A stretch of 64,000 nucleotides of DNA from Liopterus haemorrhoidalis. Its lineage: Eukaryota; Arthropoda; Insecta; Coleoptera; Dytiscidae. The notes below the pieces were generated by a model. It was given only the letters and a program-made list of their open reading frames with translations, was not told the origin of the DNA and did no database searches. Both the position numbers and the translations under genes were made by a program. Positions 31,331 through 43,433 of the stretch are shown piece after piece; position 1 is the first letter of the stretch, and the number at the start of each line of letters is the position of its first letter. The stretch is from contig OZ020616.1 in NCBI GenBank assembly GCA_963971575.1, positions 58,262,907-58,326,906 of the forward strand, written 5' to 3'.

Positions 31331-31968
31331 AAGTCCATTCTACATTATACTTTTTTCAATACTATCCAACTCTGACGTCATTTCAACTTTTGACACTACA
31401 GAATATAGTGGGGGAAAAAAATAAGAGACAGTGATAAATTTTATATCTTCCATCTCTTATTACTTTTCATTGCGAACTTAAAATTTTTTAGGTTCAGATG
31501 GCAGACAACAATTTGGTTATAGTAAACCAATTTATAAATATTGTTTAATTGTGCTAAGTTTATATTTAATTATATGATCTAAATAAACTTCTTATCAACT
31601 TAATAAACTACTAAGAGTTAAGTTGTAAACAAAAACTAAAAAGTTGGTGTTGGTACGACTGAAAAGTACAGAACTATCATCCAACACTACCCCGGTCAAA
31701 TTTTTATTTAGATCATATAATTAAATATAAACTTAGCACAATTAAACAATATTTATAAATTGGTTTACTATAACCAAATTGTTGTCTGCCATCTGAACCT
31801 AAAAATTTTTAAGTTCGCAATGAAATGTAATAAGAGATGGAAGGTATAAAATTTATCACTGTCTCTTATTTTTTTCCCCCACTATATTCTGTAGTATCAA
31901 AAGTTGAAATGACGTCAGAGTTGGATAGTATTGAAAAAAGTATAATGTAGAATGGACTTAATACAGAG
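31331..31968. mobile_element. Element J, palindromic MITE with ~250-bp arms
   Basis: ATTAAGTCCATTCTACATTA… and the inverse …TAATGTAGAATGGACTTAAT. Arms match through AACTCTGACGTCATTTCAAC, GAGACAGTGATAAATTTTAT and ATTATATGATCTAAATAA, leaving a ~120-bp centre. Non-coding. Confidence 0.92.
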
Positions 31969-32380
31969 TAGTACAATAAATTGCTTCTGAATTGATTTGT
32001 GACAAATTTTCGGTGAGTCCTATTATTCGGGCAAATCCAATAATACAATGGAGATAAGTGGTTTTCTTTGGAGAATCCTTCGTTAACATTTTCAAGTCTC
32101 GTTTAAGGAGATGTAGCAGAGGACGAAAGGTCGCGGTTACTCGCACAGCCGAGATATGATTGGTAAAAATTATGATCGTGCACGAAACCTGAGATCGTGT
32201 GGCATCCACTCCCGGACTCCCGGACTCCCGGACTAAGACGTACTCGAGGGACTCGCAAACCCGAGGAATTATAATGAAGGATTTCATGATTTACCTCTGT
32301 ATCAACCAACTAAATATAATATTAAAGGATGACACAATTCATCCATCTTAATTTACAATTCATTATATTTTACAATTGTT
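31969..32380. other. Unassigned stretch with short CCCGGACT repeat
   Basis: Three tandem CCCGGACT(C) at 32210-32236. Frames on the minus strand are not recognised. Confidence 0.35.
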
Positions 32381-33152
32381 ATTTAAGGCGGCGCACAACC
32401 CTATAGTCCTCAATAGTTTCTTATACAAAACTAATAATCGGAAATAAAATTAATAACAATCTATATATTAAAATTTGCAGCGAATTTTTATCTATCTAAT
32501 AGGATATTTTTAATAGTAGAAAAAACTGTTAGGTAGTTGTAAATAAGCAAATTGCATTATAGACGCCATCTTGTAAACCAATCGACGCATATTTGCGTAC
32601 GATGCGGAAAATTGTACCTAAAGCTTCATTCTACAAATATGATTGTAGCTATTTTGTTGTATTGTGAAAATTACTTATAGTTATTGTACTTGGTAATCTA
32701 TTTTTGCCGCTCTCTTGAATCTGCGGCGGTTTTCAAAATAGATGTTACGGGTAAAAATGATTTATTTTTCGTGAAGAATACGTGTACCAAGTGGCATTCT
32801 ATTATCTTTAAGTATAATATTTTTCGACGAAGGCTCTAAACTATAAGTAATCAAGTCGAAAAAAAAATTGACGTATTATTTGAACATTTCTACACAAAAC
32901 TATGTAAAAATAAAAGTTATTCGAAACCCAGAAATAGATTTAAAAAATTACAGAACAATATCGCTGATGTCTATTTTTAAGTTATTGAGCGATAATATTT
33001 TTACAATAAATGTTTCTACAATTAAAACTATCATATTAGATAAATACAAATTCGGTGCAAAATTTGATGTATAGGTTGATACTAATTTTATTTCAGATTG
33101 TTAGTTTTGTATAAGAAAGTAGTAACCTCCGGGGGTTATACGCAGCCTTAAA
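32381..33152. mobile_element. Element W, inverted-repeat MITE (~770 bp)
   Basis: TTAAGGCGGCGCACAACCC and inverse TTAAGGCTGCGTATAACCC, with a second matched pair TTTCTTATACAAAACTAA / TTAGTTTTGTATAAGAAA inside. A 68-codon internal frame is AT-driven. Confidence 0.8.
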
Positions 33153-33290
33153 TCGCTGTTTTCCAACAGACCTTTGCCAAAAATACTCAAAAAAAAATTT
33201 AAACTACCAAATAAGTATTTTCAATAACAAATATTATTAATCATAAGTGATAAAAAGTATTTAAAATAATACATTGCATATAAACTTAAT

Positions 33291-34003
33291 AAAAAAAAAT
33301 CAGTTGTGGCCACCACTGGACCGACCGCCATCACAAAAAACTTGTATAAAATACATTCTAGCAGCAGAGTAGAAATAACTAGGCCTAATATTTTCTAACA
33401 GAGATATTATTTACCATGACCATGGAAACGTTACATATAAGTATGAAAAAATAAATACTTGGAAAAAAATTTCATCAACGGAGTGGCCGAGCGCATTAAG
33501 TCGTGCAGTTTGAACTGGTGAAAACAGTCTGAATTGTGCGGTCGGTGGTTCGATTCTCCTCCGTTGGTGATATTATTCGGGCGAGAATAATATGTTTACA
33601 TTACTCCCATTTCACAATCATTCACCCCTCATCCAGGTGTAGGAGCTCGCCCCTTGGTATCGGCGATTAGCCTCGTTGCAGAAATAGACCGATGTAAAAT
33701 AAATAAATAAAAAAAGAAAAAATATCGAAAATTTTTATTTTTATCGAAAAATGTCTCAAAAGCTGTTAGTTATTGCTTTTATGGCAAATTTTGTTAAATA
33801 ATTTTTTTCTGTTGTTAAATATTCGCAAAAATCTTAAAATCGACACGAGTAAACTCCGGTTTCTAGTCAGCCGATTTTTACCAAAAGTTGATCAACTCGA
33901 GCCATTGATGTCAAAAGCTTAAATATGAAGTTTCATAAAAATCCTTTTAGCCGAATTTGCTCTGCACGTGTACACAGACGGACGGACAGACAGACAGACA
34001 GAA

Positions 34004-34058
<55 letters not shown>

Positions 34059-34182
34059 TATCATGCTAAAAATAGTCAAAAAGTTATGTAGGGACCTCAA
34101 TTCGTGGGGATCCATCGAAATCTCGAAATATCAAAATCGGTATTATCACAATACCTCCCTTATATATGTTGGCGGTGGGTAA
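33291..34182 (+). mobile_element. Family P copy 4, interrupted by a SINE
   Basis: AAAATCAGTTGTGGCCACC to CCTCCCTTATATATGTTGGC. Contains the SINE 33474-33716 and a GACA block (33979-34058). Most complete view of P when the SINE is removed. Confidence 0.9.
33474..33716 (+). mobile_element. tRNA-Ser-like SINE
   Basis: The head 33476-33566 has an 8-bp acceptor-like pairing CAACGGAG / CTCCGTTG, an A box TGGCCGAGCGC, a long variable arm and a B box GGTTCGATTC, matching the class II (Ser/Leu) tRNA plan. The anticodon loop may read TTTGAAC (TGA, Ser). Body from ATATTATTCGGGCGAG to TTGCAGAAATAGACCG, then an AAATAAATAAATAAAAAA tail. Inserted in P copy 4, with A-rich, imperfect ~12-bp duplication (GAAAAAA(A)TTTC / GAAAAAATATC). 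Confidence 0.88.
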
Positions 34183-34204
34183 AAATGCAGAAAATTGTTG
34201 TCTT

Positions 34205-34400
34205 ATACCGGGTGGTCAATATAGATCGACTATTTTTATTCCATTATGTATAAAACTTTATTCCAGAAGTGAATTTAGTGCGAAATGTCACTACTGCGCA
34301 TGAGCAGGTAACATGTGTTTACGAAGCCATGCATTAGCAGCGTACTGTACAATTCTTTTAAAACCTATTGTTTAACATCTGTTTAGTTTAATACCAATAT
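34205..34400 (+). repeat. Interspersed repeat X, copy 1
   Basis: GGTCAATATAGATCGACTA…ACTGCGCATGAGCAGGTAAC…AAACCTATTGTTTAA. An inverted relative lies at 54192-54370 (AACAATAGGTTA…GCTCATGCGC…). Confidence 0.7.
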
Positions 34401-35087
34401 TTAAATTTCTGCAAATTTATCAACAATTATATTACAAACTGTATTTTAGAGTTCGTAATCTGGTGCATATATTGAATAATCTTTTAAATAAAATACTATT
34501 ATTTCAGATTATCAGTTTTGTAGTAGAAACTTGTAATTTCTAAAGGTTTATAGACAAAAAATTTGGAAGGATCTGCTTTAAACCAAATGTAATTTTTCTT
34601 ATTGGTGTTTAAAAGTATCTTCGGTTCGGTGAATAAACGAAGTTATCTATTAAAATTCCTGTAGAATAAAAGTGAAGTGTATTCTCTGCTAATGAAGTGG
34701 TGGAAGCGAGTATACGAAGTACGAAGGCGAAGGCGAACCGCGCGATATGTTTGCGTCTCCCGAACACGAGACTTCATTAAAACTGTATTTACAGACGAAA
34801 TTAAAACTTAAACAACTTCAACTTTTTACACAATTTACTACCACTACCACACTGCAACCAAATCAATACAAATGTTATTTTTTAAAGGAACTTCTGTTTC
34901 GTTAAAAATAAATACAAAAAGTATTAATTATTATTTTGTGTTTAGGCAAATCCCCTTCTAATTATGTCAGAAAGCGAACCATTGCATTGGATTTCGTACG
35001 TAAAAAAAGCTCGTTAATCCACGTATCAAGAGCTTTGATACCCCATTCCAAATTTAATAAATACTAACAGTTCTGCCTACATATTTT
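34401..35087. other. Mostly unassigned, with a family A scrap
   Basis: 35005-35050 (GCTCGTTAATCCACGTATCA) resembles the internal family A segment. No gene recognised. Confidence 0.4.
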
Positions 35088-36128
35088 TAGGGTTTTGTAG
35101 GTATGACCAAAAAACCCTTATACCGTCATTTTGTCGTCTGTCTGTCTGTCTCTCTGTTCGGTGAAAATTGTAGCCAAACGGCTAAACCTAGAGAGTTGAA
35201 ATTTGGCATGCTTATACAACTCTTTGACCCGTACATAGGAAAAATACTAAAACATCTAAAAAACATATCCCTCTAAAAATATAAACAAATATGTGCTCAT
35301 CGAAAAAAAAAAAATATTTTTTTTAAATTCTGAATAGGGTATCAAATGAAAGCCCTTAGTACGTGGATTAACGATCAAAATATTATTTTTGCAAATTAAA
35401 TTATTTTGATGCGATTTTTGCCAAAAATGTGCAAAAAAAAAATTTTGTCCCACACCCTGTAGCCCAGATGGTTTAAACTAAAAATCTGAAAAAATTCTAA
35501 GTAATGTACATTGGTGTGAACCGGAATAGTACAACAGGAATTTTTGATCAGATTATGTTTTCGGAAAATAACGCATTTTTTGTGTTTTTAACTAAAATAT
35601 GTTAACTATTTAATACGTTGTGTAACATACCAGATCAGTAGCACTCGTGGCGTGGTTGGATTTGTCGTACGCTTAATAATATAACTTAACTTGCAAACTA
35701 GGGTTCGAATCCTGTTGATTTTAATTTTTTTTTTTTGCATTTTTATTTTGTTTAAATTATTTTATTAAAATTCTAGTTATATTTGGTAAATGTTGCATTT
35801 TATTTTTAAAAGCGTAAATTTAATAACCAGTGGAAAGTGTTGAAATTATAATTTAATTCTGTTGGTGGGAAATCAAAGGGCGGGACTTATGATGTAAGCA
35901 ACCAATGGAAGCCATAGGTGCAATTTTCAAAATCTTAATGAACTTTGCTGTATAAAAAAAAATACTGCATATATTTAGAAACTTAAATAATGTTATTAGG
36001 CATTCGAATTAAAATTCATAAAAAAATATTTTGACATAAAATTTGTTTTGGCATCCCAAATAATCATCGTTACTAAATACGTGCAAAACCCAGAAATGTG
36101 TGAAAATTCACACTTCACATCAATTTTT
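35088..36128 (+). mobile_element. Family A copy 5, full length (~1.04 kb)
   Basis: TAGGGTTTTGTAGGTATGACC start, very short TCTG block (~35138-35152), cassette at 35625-35718, ACGTGCAAAACCC and the TGTGTGAAAATTCACAC hairpin at the end. Best reference copy for the family. Confidence 0.95.
35625..35718 (+). other. tRNA-like cassette of A copy 5
   Basis: A box-like TGGCGTGGTTGG (35648-35659), perfect B box GGGTTCGAATCC (35701-35712), followed by a run of nine or more T at about 35727. No full cloverleaf. Confidence 0.7.
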
Positions 36129-36148
36129 TAAATTTACGAAACACAAAC

Positions 36149-37125
36149 GGGTCTATTCTGTATCTTTTGTGGTTAAAAAGATTTGGTTAAAAATGACGGT
36201 TAAAAAGTAACATTCTAACTAGGCGATGATACAAATTGTTTTACAATATAAAGTATAAGAAATTAATTTTACAAAATTTGATCAATATCTAACTACAACT
36301 AAATGTGAAAAATATGGTAATATTAAAAGATGAAAATAAATAAATAAATAAATAAAATAATAATACAATAAATCACAAATTAAGATTTTTACATACCTAG
36401 GTTAAAAAGCACAAAATAAAATAAATTAGTCAGATAAATAAAATTGAACGTCCACATAATGTGAGAAGTCATTGAACTTAGAGAAATCTTAAGCTTAGAA
36501 CTTTCTTATACTTTATATTGTAAAACAAATTGTATCATCTTAAATTACAGCTACATTTTCATTCTAGCTCTGATGAAGATTTCATATTAAATCGAAACGT
36601 TAGCGAAGTTAAAATATTGTTTTAATTTTAATTTCTGACCAGTCCGAATCCCATTACTTCCTCATCTTATTATATTTTACGGACGTAATGTTTCTTCAGA
36701 TAAATTTAAGGGATCACTCATAGCACTCAGTTGCTTTTGTTTAATTCGAACTAATCTCCTGAAAAGCATTTGTATATATTTTTTATTCACCTATATTAAT
36801 TTTTCATTTATTAAATTCTTTATCTTCAATTTGTTCTAGTAATAATTGGTTTAAAATAAACAGACTTGCCATGATTAATTCTAAAAATGGATTTTTTCTG
36901 GCTATTTGACGTATAGAGGTTAAAATAACAGCTAGTTAAAAGTTAACACCATGTATTTGGCTGGAGTTAAAATTCCAAATATAACCTATTGAATTAACCA
37001 CACCGATGTTAAAATGTTAACGCCATAGAGTTACAGAATAACAAAATATTATAAAGCGTGGTTAAATTTTTTTAACTTCGACCTTGAGATTAATTTTTAA
37101 CTTTTTAAGATACAGAATAGACCCG
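36149..37125. mobile_element. Element F, inverted-repeat element with nested palindrome
   Basis: CGGGTCTATTCTGTATCTT and inverse at 37107-37125. Inside, GATACAAATTGTTTTACAAT (≈36231) and its inverse (≈36512-36535) form a second, inner inverted repeat, so one element sits in another. A GATGAAGA…AATCGAAACGTTAGCGAAG segment at 36574 resembles retroelement 3' ends. Confidence 0.8.
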
Positions 37126-37194
37126 TGATAATTAGGAGACGCAGTACACGTAAAGAAAAACGTTTTTCAAAAATTGATTTTGTCACGATTAAAG

Positions 37195-37275
37195 CAAAAT
37201 TGTATCTGTTAACTTATTAGATACCTATAAAATCCTGAAATGTGTAAAAATTCACACTCCACATCCATTTCTCTA
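37195..37275 (+). repeat. Family A terminal fragment
   Basis: ACTTATTAGATACCTATAAA…CCTGAAATGTGTAAAAATTC matches the hairpin end of A; the rest is missing. Confidence 0.7.
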
Positions 37276-38685
37276 TAATGCAGAATACGGTGTTTATTTA
37301 AACAAAACTTTAGCATGTTAAATTATTCATAAAACTTGTAGACACGGTCACGTTTGGGATTTTTTCACCGTCTGTAAGTTTTTCGAACTTTTACCCAGCG
37401 CATATTCCGTACTGGACTTTACGATTGTCCGCTGTTTTGTGGCCTCAACAAATGGCCTTTTTTAATGGACATCCGGTGTTCGCAGTATTCCGTTTATGAT
37501 GAGATTTGAGGGTTCCTCTGTACAGGGTTTGCACCAACACTGAAAATATATCGACACGGTTTATGTCCGTGTGAATTTAACTTTATAGGTTATAAAAGTT
37601 TTGACGGATCACTGACAGGGGAAAACTTGGGGAACCGTCTTACAGACATATATATATTTTTTCCCGATAATTATTTACTTATTTATATTTTAGCAGTAGT
37701 GTAACAGTGCCGGTTCTGGACCAGGGGTAAACGATACGCAACCCGCAATACAATGCCTTCAGGTGTCGTGGTACAAGACTCCTACATATATAATTCTTGA
37801 GATATTCTGGGATTAATTAACGTATGAAACTAAAGTTGAAGTAAATCTTTGTTTTTGTGTTTAGTAACCATGTATTTGACACTAACAAACAACCCTTTAT
37901 CACAAATTTCCCTAAGAACATATTAATTATATGACCTAATTAACCAAAACTTGTAAGACGTTCGCATTAATCACATTTCGTGGACGTATACATTCAACAC
38001 AGAGAACCGCTAAGTGGCTGCCTGGTATCGGGGAATCCCCTCTCAACCTAACGCCTTGTTTGCGAGGGCGCCAATTATGAAATGAACTGTTTACACCTAG
38101 TGTTTACACCCGGATTTCAGTTACACGATATACACAACATCTCTAAAGGTACCCTAATATATATTTAGAACACTTTTAGGAATTCGTCACATGTCATTCC
38201 GAACTGTTTATAAATATGTTAGGTAATGTTAGTATTATATGGGTCATTTCTTTGGTTTAAACGGAGCTTGGCCAGGTTATTTAATTTTTCATGCTGGCAT
38301 TTATTATAAAGTGACATTTATTACAAAACTAAAATAAATAATACATTTTAAAATGTTTGGAAAATGATTTAGAATGTCCGAGAATCGCGAAAAACAGCTC
38401 GACATATTTTTACGAAATTTGGTATAGAGTAAAACTAGGATTCGAACATAGGCTATAAGGCATCTCAAAATTTTTATTCTAGGAGAGTGTTTCGGGCTTA
38501 AAACTGTTTACTAAAAACTTAAAAATATATACAACAAAAACTGTTTATAGTAAAAAAACAAATCCTTTTTATTCAGTGAATTTTTTTCAATTAGATGAAA
38601 ATTTCAGGAGTTATGGGGGGGGGACATCCTAAAACTATAATCCCTTATTATTGACAACAGCAAAATCATACATGACTAAAGGGGT
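37276..38685. other. Repeat-poor stretch with a satellite-element fragment
   Basis: No gene recognised. 38380-38600 (AATTTGGTATAGAGTAAAAC…TATAAGGCATCTCAAA) matches pieces beside the 177-bp satellite relic at 61.2 and 62.2 kb. A 7-G run is at 38616. Confidence 0.4.
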
Positions 38686-38687
38686 TT

Positions 38688-39062
38688 ACAGTGGGTGGCC
38701 AAATTATTAGGGACAGTGCAGTGCAGTTTCAAATGAATTTAGTGAGGAAATAAGTGGCTTTGGGTCTCGTATTTATTTTTATTCATTAGAGTGCTTTATT
38801 TAGAATATAAAACGACATAATTGCTTATTCATATTCATTTATTTTTGTATAAAAAGTGTTAATTTAACAAATTAAGTAAAATCTTAATATTTTGTAATGT
38901 CACCCTTTGCTGCGATTGCGGCTTCCAGGCGTTTGGGCATGCTTTCTATGCAGACTTTTGCGTTGTGTCGGAGATTGGGGTTGTGATGCCACTCTCTGAT
39001 AACGGTTTCTATCAATTGCCGCTTGGTGGTGATGATTTCTTTGGCGATCTTCCGATTTTTAA
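38688..39062 (-). mobile_element. Tc1 element, 3' end only
   Basis: Starts at TACAGTGGGTGGCCAAATTATT, a typical Tc1-type terminal repeat next to TA, and carries the transposase C-terminus on the minus strand (38884-39062). The rest of the element is missing beyond 39062. Confidence 0.85.
38884..39062 (-). pseudogene. Tc1 transposase C-terminal fragment
   Basis: The minus strand reads KIAKEIITTKRQLIETVIRE, then WHHNPNLRHNAKVCIESMPK and RLEAAIAAKGDITKY before TAA. This is the usual Tc1 family ending (LI..VI..WH…SMP.RL…I.A.GG..KY). About 58 codons survive; DNA-binding domains and catalytic DDE residues are absent. Inactive remnant. Confidence 0.88.
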
Positions 39063-39161
39063 AATAATAATGATACCAGTAAAAAGAATATAGAAGAAAA
39101 ATGATTTAAAAACAATTTATTTTCTCACAAAATGCATTTAAACTTGAAAATTGCAGGGGAG

Positions 39162-39528
39162 AGATATTTTGTTTCTTTTTTTTTATTGTTTTCAAAGCTT
39201 GCTACGTTCAACTTTGTAAAACTTATGTTGATTATTATTTTGTAAATAAATGGTCGCCATTTTAAAATGGTTAACTTAAAAATATGATTTTTTGGTGTCA
39301 TTGTAAAGCTAATTTAATGTACTTTTAGGAAAAATATATAAAATTATCGATTCCCTATGCTAGATCAAAAGTTGATATTATTTCCGGTGAAACCGGAAGT
39401 GCCTCAGAATTCATATAGTTACCTTTAGATGGGCCTTTTTGTTTAGTTTAACTTTTGTTCTGAAGATTTTTTGTATCTTTACAAATAAAGGAGATTTTCG
39501 GGGTGCCCCGTTTCAAACAAACACCCTG
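39162..39528 (+). mobile_element. Family D copy 2, right half only
   Basis: GAGATATTTTGTTTC…GGTGCCCCGTTTCAAACAAACACCCTG; near identical to 591-961. The left arm is absent, and the copy abuts the broken Tc1. Confidence 0.9.
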
Positions 39529-40054
39529 CATATGTCCTTGGAAATAAGTGTGATAATTAAATGTCTCTGTCTTACATAACGTTCAGGAATAAATGATCGC
39601 ACAGTAAATTTTTCTTTTTTATATTAAAACTTAAAAATTTTAAAGCACGTTAATCAGACGTCACGTATCTGCTTTCGCTGTAGACGTGACCGTGAATACC
39701 ACGTGACCCCGGAGTTCTCCGGACTCTGGGCATCAGTCAACATTAAACGAAACCCTTAACGCCCCCTCCTTCACCCCCCACCTACGTACTGCGGCACTCC
39801 CAGATGTTACAAACTCTAGCGAGAAATCAAATGAAAATGTTAAAAACACAAAGTGGGAGAAAAATTGATTGAAGTCAGTTTAAAAGAATTAGGTTAGGAA
39901 AATAGAAAATTATTGTAGGAGTTTATTGACACGACTTTCTATAGGGAAATAAATAAATATATTTAAGATCCCACGCCATGCTAGTCAATTTTAGAACTTT
40001 CGTAGGACGGTCGTTTTATTATTGTTAAGCACTTGTCAAACTAAAATTGTGAAT
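39529..40054. other. Unique-looking stretch, GC-richer at 39655-39800
   Basis: CACGTGAC and TCACGTATC motifs near 39660-39705. No coding frame. Possible host regulatory DNA, unproven. Confidence 0.3.
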
Positions 40055-41725
40055 TAAAAAAAAAAAAAACAACTCAAAAACGGTTTCAGACAGAGACCTC
40101 CGGTTAGAATTTTTGGATTCTCTGTAGTTTATTTAGTCTAGAAAAAAATTTGGGCTTTAATCGTTTAATGCGTTTTGAGATTATGACATTTTTTTTTAAT
40201 GGCATAATTTATATCATTTGTGAAAATTGTGAATTTAAAAAAATCACAACTCAAAAACGGTTGGAAACAGCGACCTCCGGTTGGAATTTTTGGATTCTCC
40301 GTAGGTTATATAGTCTAGAAAAAAAATGGGGCTTTAATCATTTAATGCGTTTTGATATTATGACAATTTTTTTAATGGCATAATTTACAGCATTTGTGAA
40401 AATAGTGAATTTAAAAAAATCACAACTCAAAAACGGTTGGAGATAGCGACCTCCGGTTAGAATTTTTGGATTCTCCAGAGTTTATATAGTTTAGAAAAAA
40501 ATTTGGGCTTTAAACGTTTAATGCGTTTTGAGATTAGGACAATTTTTTTAATGGCATAATTTACATCATTTGTGAAAATTGTGAATTTAGAAAAAATCAC
40601 AACTCAAAAACGGTTAGAGATAGCGACCTCCGGTTAGAATTTTTGGATTCTCCGGAGTTTATATAGTCTAGAAAAAAATTGGGGCTTTATTTGTTTAATG
40701 CGTTTTGATATTTTTTTTAATGGCATTATTTATATCATTTGTAAAAATTGTGAATTAAAAAAAATCACAATTCAAAAACGGTTAGAGAAAACGACCTGCG
40801 GTTAAAATTTTTGGATTCCTCATAGTTTATTTAGTCTAGGAAAAATTTGAGGCCTTATTCGTTTATCGTGTTTTAAAATTATGACATATTTTAATATGGC
40901 GTGATTTATAGAAATTCTCATCTTCGGATGAACGTATCTCAAAAACGAAATGCGATAAAGACCTGCGGTTGCAATTTTTGAAATTTTAAGGTCCTAATTG
41001 ACTTGTTAACATATTTTGAAACAAAAACATTTTTTGAAAATTTTTAATTTTTTTTTTCAAATTTTTTGAAAATTTTGATAAATCTTATCTAAAAAATGGT
41101 TAGGAATAGAAATCTGCGCTTTGAATTTTTATAATACACATACCTTGTTTAGTCTATAAAAAAATTTGGGCTTTAATAAACCAATTATTAAGTTTTGTAC
41201 GGGCAGTAATCCAAAACCCTTGAAAATGGCCAAAAATCGAAAAAAAACGTAAGGGGTAGACCTTAAAAAAATCGTGATTTTGAAGCAAAATTTTTTTGTC
41301 TCCGATTTTATTGAAAATTGGTACAAATATGTATTTTTGGTCATAGATCAATAAAATTTGGTCCATTTTGAAGTTTGGGCAAAAGTTTTGGAATTATAGG
41401 CAAAAAACTGATCCAGATCAGCTCTAATTCAAAAACTAAGAAAGCAAGATTTTTTTAAATATTTTTTTCATAATCCTCACCCCAAAATTAGCCTAAAACT
41501 ATATTTTGGCTAAAATCGAAGTCAAAAAATTTTTAATCAAAATTTCAAGATTTTTTAGGGATTTTTTTTTTAAATTTTGTGTGAAAATTTGTTAAATCTT
41601 ATACACTTTGAGCCTTAGATCACAAATATATGGTCACTTTTGAGTTACGGTCTAAAATTTTGACATTTGCGGCAAACAAAGTAAAAAGTCCAAAAAAGAC
41701 GATGAAATTTGAGCTATGAAATTTA
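40055..41725 (+). repeat. Satellite-bearing element H1: ~177-bp repeats plus unique flank
   Basis: CGACCTCCGGTTAGAATTTT recurs at 40095, 40272, 40448, 40625, then diverged at 40793 and 40960, a period near 177 bp. 41000-41720 is a non-tandem flank (AAAATTAGCCTAAAACTATA…) that reappears inverted at 55270-55990. Some inner copies form short frames without protein meaning. Confidence 0.92.
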
Positions 41726-41727
41726 TA

Positions 41728-42121
41728 CTATACTCTATCTCAGAAAGACTGATAGTAATAAAATTTATTATTTGTAAAAAGTTATTGTTTTTTCACACAG
41801 AAGCGGCACACAAAATATGAATAGTTCGAAACGAAATATTGTTAAAAACCGAGTGTACCGCACATCTTATATGGGAATACGAACTAGGGTTAAACACAAT
41901 AGATCATAAAAATGTTACCCTAAAATTTTGAGGAAAAATATGGTCACAGGGGTGCGTTTAATGATATGATAAATATGGTCACAGGCGTGCGTTTATTAAA
42001 ATGATAAATAGTAATATAGAAATACACAAAACCAATTTAAACGTGTTTAAAATGTGCACGCCACTGGTAACTGCCTGACAAAATTTTTTATTACTATCAG
42101 TATTTCTGAGACAGAGTATAA
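41728..42121. mobile_element. Element I, MITE with ~38-bp inverted ends
   Basis: TATACTCTATCTCAGAAAGACTG… and inverse …ATTTCTGAGACAGAGTATA; arms include ATAGTAATAAAATTT. Inside, GTGCGTTTA repeats. Non-coding. Confidence 0.85.
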
Positions 42122-42724
42122 CCGTTTTTCTTTACAAGAATTGTTTTTCGTTCTTATAAAATACGTATTGCGAAAATTGTGGCGAATAACAAAAATGTAA
42201 TATTTCATATTTCTCCAATAACGACTAGGTTATTTCGTTGTGATCTTTTTAAGAGAATAACTACGTATATGGAGGACCTATTTATTCCGTAATCCAATGA
42301 AAATCAAGGAAACGGTTTATTTTATTTTCCAATAAAACATAACAATGGAAACTGAATTTCTCATTGTGTCCATATTATTGTATTATATTCCGCAAATTGA
42401 AATCTTGTAAATAATAAATCACATAAAACTACTCGGGGCATTTCTAAACCCAACCTAAATCAGGGGCCTTAATCAAAGTTTTTTTTGTGTCGACTTAATG
42501 AGTTTTCCATGTGGGGATAATTACGGATTGCCCAAAGCTCACTTTGTCTCAGACTGGAGTCATTTAGAAGTGTTTACGCTTTGTGGCCAATGAAAGGTAT
42601 GATTGTTCTTTAATTATAAGCTTCGGTGCTTTATTTATGTTCTAACATAAAAAAACAAAAATGAAGTGGAGTAAAATATAAAGATAATACACAGATCAAA
42701 GTTCATGTGATCTACCTTTAAAAA
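42122..42724. other. Unassigned stretch
   Basis: No frame, inverted ends or shared repeat noticed. Confidence 0.4.
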
Positions 42725-43000
42725 AATTGTGGGAATTTTCATACATTACAGGGTTTTGTAGGTATTTTATTTAGTAGGTGATAACAAATTGAGGGTACAT
42801 AGTAAAAACCATAAATTTCGATAAATTTTAAAAGAATATTCCACGTGCTTCTATCTAGAGCAGTGGTGAGCAGTCTTTTACGTCGCGGACGGCAATCAGT
42901 ACCAAAAAAAATTTTTTTTTTCGATCTTATGGTACTATATGGCAATTCCTGTGGTACTATTCCGGTTCATATTAATGCGCATTACTTACAAAAATTTCAG
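42725..43000 (-). repeat. Family A-related fragment, second subtype
   Basis: GGGAATTTTCATACATTACAGGGTTTTGTAGG then a body shared with 5543-5685, followed by CTGTGGTACTATTCCGGTTC (as in family A). Confidence 0.6.
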
Positions 43001-43102
43001 ATAATTTTTTGGTAAAAATTATGTTAAAATAAAGACATTTAAAAAAATCAGCTGTGGCCACCACAGGACTGACCGCCATCACAAAGTACTTCCATAAAAT
43101 AG

Positions 43103-43306
43103 TTAGTTAGTTAGTTAAATTTTTTGGCGCACGGCAACAAAGGCTATTTGCGCCTATCGCAGCTCATCTAAATGACTACACTACATATTAAAATCAATAA
43201 ATTAAACAATAAATAAATAAATAAAATCAATAAAAATATGCATACTCAATAAAAGAAATCTTGCACCGACAAACACAAATTAATAAGATAAAAAGTCTGT
43301 TCGAAA
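43103..43306 (-). mobile_element. LINE/SINE 3' tail with (AACT)n end
   Basis: AGTTAGTTAGTTAG followed by GCGCACGGCAACAAAGGC and GCGCCTATCGCAGCTC. Bracketed by CTTCCATAAAAT / CTTGCATAAAAT, a 12-bp target duplication, so it is a reverse-transcribed insert read on the minus strand. Confidence 0.75.
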
Positions 43307-43433
43307 CATTGACTTGCATAAAATACATTCTAGCAGCAGAGTAGAAATAACTTGGCTTACTATTTTCTAACAGAGATATTATTTATCATGAACATGGAAA
43401 CGTTACATATAAGTATGAAAAAATAGATACTAT

